From: Siccirubricoccus phaeus
GTDB taxonomy: Bacteria; Pseudomonadota; Alphaproteobacteria; Acetobacterales; Acetobacteraceae
NCBI RefSeq assembly: GCF_008360935.1
Contig: NZ_SRXO01000018.1
Location: 48,860-112,859 of the forward strand
Reading direction: 5' to 3'
Length of the DNA stretch: 64,000 nt
In this document: positions 61,625 through 64,000 of the stretch, in pieces
Layout of the letters: each line of letters starts with the position of its first letter
Position numbering within the stretch: position 1 is the first letter of the stretch
Notes under the pieces: model-generated
What the model saw: only the letters and a program-made list of their open reading frames with translations
The model's database searches: none
What the model was told of the DNA's origin: nothing
Position numbers and translations under genes: made by a program

Positions 61625-62824
61625 ATGTCAGCACTGACCCTCAATCGCGCGCGCTCATCAGGCGCCGCGCCTGATTATCTCTTCCGTCCAGCGCCGGGCA
61701 TAATTGCGGCGCTATTCTGCGGCTATCTTTGCGTTGGCCTACCGCTGCCGGTCATCCCACTGTTCATCCATGACAAGCTTGGATTCAACAATCTCGTTGT
61801 TGGGCTGGTCATTGGCGTCCAGTTCCTGGCAACGGTGCTCACTCGCGGCTATGCCGGGCGCCTGACCGACCAGCATGGCGGCAAGCGGTCGGCCCTTCAG
61901 GGGGCGGCGGTCTGCACGCTGGGCGGCCTCATGTATCTCGTCTCGGCCATGCCTGGCCTGTCGCCGATGCTCAGCCTCGCGATTGTGGTTTTCGGGCGCG
62001 TCGCGGCCGGCTTCGGCGAAAGCCAGTTCGTCACGGGGTGTGTTGCTTGGTCAATTGCCTCCGTCGGTCCGCAGCGCGCTGGCATGTCGATGTCTTGGAC
62101 CGGCATCGCGATGTTCGCGGCGCTCGCGATCGGCGCGCCGATCGGCATGGTGCTCTACCAAGGCTACGGGCTCCAGGCAGCCATGATCGCGTGTATCGCC
62201 GCGCCGCTCATTGCCGGGGTCATCGCTGCCTTGGAAGTGTCTTACATGAGCCCCGCCGGTGAGCGTCTGCCGTTCTACAAGGTGATCGGGCAGATCTGGC
62301 GCGAAGGTCTCGGTCTGATGCTGCAAGGTGTTGGCCTGTCGGGACTCACCGCCTTCGCTTCGCTCTACTTCGCGGCGCGGAGCTGGGGCCATGCCGGTCT
62401 CGTCATGACGGCCTTCGGTATCGGCTTCATCTTCATCCGTGTTGTTTTCGGTTCTCTTCCGGACCGGACGAGCGGCTACCGCGTCGCACTGTGGTCTCTG
62501 GTAGTCGAGGCCATCGGTCAGGCGATGATCTGGGCGGCCCTGCATGAGATCGTCGCACTCGCCGGCGCTTTGGTCACGGGCCTTGGCTGCGCGCTGGTAT
62601 TTCCTGCGCTGGGCGTCGAAGCCTTGAAGCGCGTGCTGCCGGCTAACCGCGGCAGTGCCATGGGAGCGTTCGTGGCCTTCCTCGACATCGCCTATGGGGT
62701 GTCGGGGCCCATCGCCGGTGTCATCGCCGGTCAGTTCGGTTACGCCGCTGTCTATCTGTTCGGTACCGCCTGCGCATTGCTCGGAGCCGCGCTGGTCCTG
62801 ACCGGCCGCAGCCCGCAATCATAA
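61625..62824 (+). CDS. MFS transporter (YhhS-like)
   Basis: This 399-aa carrier has twelve predicted helices. The MFS loop motif is in YAGRLTDQHGGKRS between helices 2 and 3, and GRVAAGFGESQFVTG is in helix 4. The type is that of arabinose-efflux/YhhS proteins. It probably exports or imports the substrate or product of the adjacent amidohydrolase. It starts 67 bp after that gene. Confidence 0.9.
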   Translation: MSALTLNRARSSGAAPDYLFRPAPGIIAALFCGYLCVGLPLPVIPLFIHDKLGFNNLVVGLVIGVQFLATVLTRGYAGRLTDQHGGKRSALQGAAVCTLGGLMYLVSAMPGLSPMLSLAIVVFGRVAAGFGESQFVTGCVAWSIASVGPQRAGMSMSWTGIAMFAALAIGAPIGMVLYQGYGLQAAMIACIAAPLIAGVIAALEVSYMSPAGERLPFYKVIGQIWREGLGLMLQGVGLSGLTAFASLYFAARSWGHAGLVMTAFGIGFIFIRVVFGSLPDRTSGYRVALWSLVVEAIGQAMIWAALHEIVALAGALVTGLGCALVFPALGVEALKRVLPANRGSAMGAFVAFLDIAYGVSGPIAGVIAGQFGYAAVYLFGTACALLGAALVLTGRSPQS

Positions 62825-62882
62825 CGCCAATACCTTTATTGGCGGTTTCGGCTGGTTATCGCAAACAGAAAGGAGAAATACA

Positions 62883-63653
62883 ATGTCGCGTATCTTCATT
62901 TCCGGATCGTCGACCGGCCTTGGGATGATGGCGGCCGATCTACTTGCCAGTCAGGGTCATGAGATCGTCCTCCATGCCCGCACCGCGGCGCGCGCCGAGA
63001 CTGCCCGCAAAGAGCTGCCAGAGGCGAAGGCCATCGTCATCGGCGATCTTGAGACCATCGTGGGGGCCAAGAACGTCGCGGCGCAGGTCAACGCGCTCGG
63101 TCGCTTCGACGCGGTCATGCACAATGCAGCGGTCGGTTATCGCGAGGGTCATCGGCTCACCGCCGACGGCCTGCCGCATGTCTTCGCGATCAACACGCTA
63201 TCGGCTTACATCCTCACAGCGCTGGTCGAGCGACCGAAGCGGCTCGTCTATCTCAGCTCCGGCATGCACCATCATGCCCACGCCAATCTCGGTGACATTC
63301 TGTGGAAGCAGCGTCGATGGAACGGCTCGACTGCGTATGCAGAGAGCAAACTCCACGATGCTATACTGGCGTTCGCCATTGCTCGGCGCTGGCCCGGCGT
63401 CTTCTCGAATGCGCTCGAGCCCGGCTGGGTGCCAACAAAGATGGGAGGGCCCGGCGCGCCCGACGACATGAATCAAGCGCATCTAACCCAGGCTTGGCTC
63501 GTGGCCGGCGACGATCCAAAGGTGGATGTCACTGGCCAGTATTTTTATCATTTAAAGCGGATGGAACCGAACTCCGAGACTCATGATGAGGCGTTGCAGG
63601 ATCGTTTGATCGCCATCTGTGCGGAGATCTCTGGCATCGATCTCCCGACGTGA
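62883..63653 (+). CDS. Short-chain dehydrogenase, NAD(P)-binding
   Basis: The protein (256 aa) has SGSSTGLGMMAADLLASQGH, MHNAAVGYREGH, YLSSGMHHHAH and the catalytic YAESK. It resembles the atypical/retinol-dehydrogenase-like SDRs. AAAGGAGAAAT precedes the ATG. It is the third gene of the amidohydrolase-MFS-SDR run. The 235 bp beyond hold only a decayed frame. Confidence 0.88.
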   Translation: MSRIFISGSSTGLGMMAADLLASQGHEIVLHARTAARAETARKELPEAKAIVIGDLETIVGAKNVAAQVNALGRFDAVMHNAAVGYREGHRLTADGLPHVFAINTLSAYILTALVERPKRLVYLSSGMHHHAHANLGDILWKQRRWNGSTAYAESKLHDAILAFAIARRWPGVFSNALEPGWVPTKMGGPGAPDDMNQAHLTQAWLVAGDDPKVDVTGQYFYHLKRMEPNSETHDEALQDRLIAICAEISGIDLPT

Positions 63654-63888
63654 TGCTGTGGGCGTAGTCGGATTATTCGGCAGTTAGGAACCGCTGAGCG
63701 TCGGTTGTGTCCACCACCGTATTGATTGTCCGGCACGCGCCACCAGCCTGTGCAAGACGCCGGCTATTATCTGATTCGGCGAGAACTGGACGTCCATCGG
63801 GCACATGCAGACTTCGCCCGATTTCGCGCGCAAGCCGCTCGGCGTCGATGTCGATCCCGACAAGCTGATCGCGGCCTCACCCATCCCC

Positions 63889-64000
63889 TCATTTTGAACC
63901 GGCGTTGGCTCGCACGAAGAGGTTGGCATCTGCCACGGCCTTGGCGAAGCCCTGCATCAGCGGCGCAAGGCGCGGCTGTGGCATGTTGGGGATGAGGTCG
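63889..64000 (-). CDS. C-terminal end of a gene cut by the window edge
   Basis: The minus-strand frame enters from the right edge and ends with MQGFAKAVADANLFVRANAG then SK and stop. Codon usage looks coding, but 36 residues are too few to name the product. An antisense frame over the same bases also looks partly coding, so confidence is low. Confidence 0.3.
   Translation of the reverse strand, partial: DLIPNMPQPRLAPLMQGFAKAVADANLFVRANAGSK

Noticed and set aside
1..64000. CRISPR arrays, tRNA and rRNA genes
   Set aside because: No regularly spaced direct repeats of 24-40 bp, no tRNA T-loop/acceptor pattern and no rRNA segments were seen on either strand.

Overview
The window looks like the chromosome of a high-GC alphaproteobacterium, most likely an Acetobacteraceae member of the Roseomonas type. 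The base composition is about 70% GC by eye. The block tsaE-amgK-murU-addB-addA-trxA has the arrangement I associate with alphaproteobacteria, recombination is AddAB rather than RecBCD, and two Bug/TctC receptors occur as orphans. This assignment is inference; no rRNA or marker gene is present.

Layout. 0-8 kb: a lipid kinase and a PAP2 phosphatase, an alpha/beta hydrolase, then histidine degradation (hutU, hutH, hutI) with a VOC protein and a thioesterase. 8-21 kb: a PQQ-type sugar dehydrogenase, then a minus-strand block of thioredoxin, AddA, AddB, MurU, AmgK and TsaE, followed by a ferredoxin-NADP reductase. 22-33 kb: a TauD-type dioxygenase, a TPP riboswitch in front of a lone peptide-type solute-binding protein, a cupin, glyoxalase II, a methyltransferase, a nitroreductase, a Bug receptor, a transglycosylase-like protein, a lone receiver domain and a YCII protein. 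33-45.5 kb: sulfur supply, with a flavin monooxygenase divergent from an SsuABC-type transporter with two permeases, a TauD dioxygenase, a Bug receptor, an FAD protein, then cysH-cysD-cysNC. 45.8-56.7 kb: a polyhydroxybutyrate (PHB) region with phaB, a phasin, phaC, a YhiI-RbbA-YhhJ exporter and an unusual FAD-reductase/patatin fusion. 56.8-64 kb: a block with visibly lower GC (two SDRs, DoxX, HxlR and LysR regulators, an amidohydrolase, an MFS carrier) that looks acquired.

Three observations stand out. (1) The PHB region carries three copies of the same 25-bp composite operator, TGAT-N4-GTCAAC-N4-GTTGA. Its first half resembles an FNR/FixK box. One copy lies before phaB, one before the phasin/exporter/patatin operon, and one between phaC and a small ORF. 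(2) Two ~240-bp intergenic elements, at 6177-6417 and inverted at 24773-25010, share the same hairpin order. Their long inverted arms differ in sequence between copies but still pair within each copy, which suggests selection on structure. (3) At least four hairpin repeats sit on or within 4 bp of stop codons, always in the same orientation to the gene, and look like a mobile terminator family; in two places a repeat supplies the stop codon itself.

All coordinates and motifs were read by eye. Starts were chosen from Shine-Dalgarno spacing and the expected family N-terminus. No database search was run.
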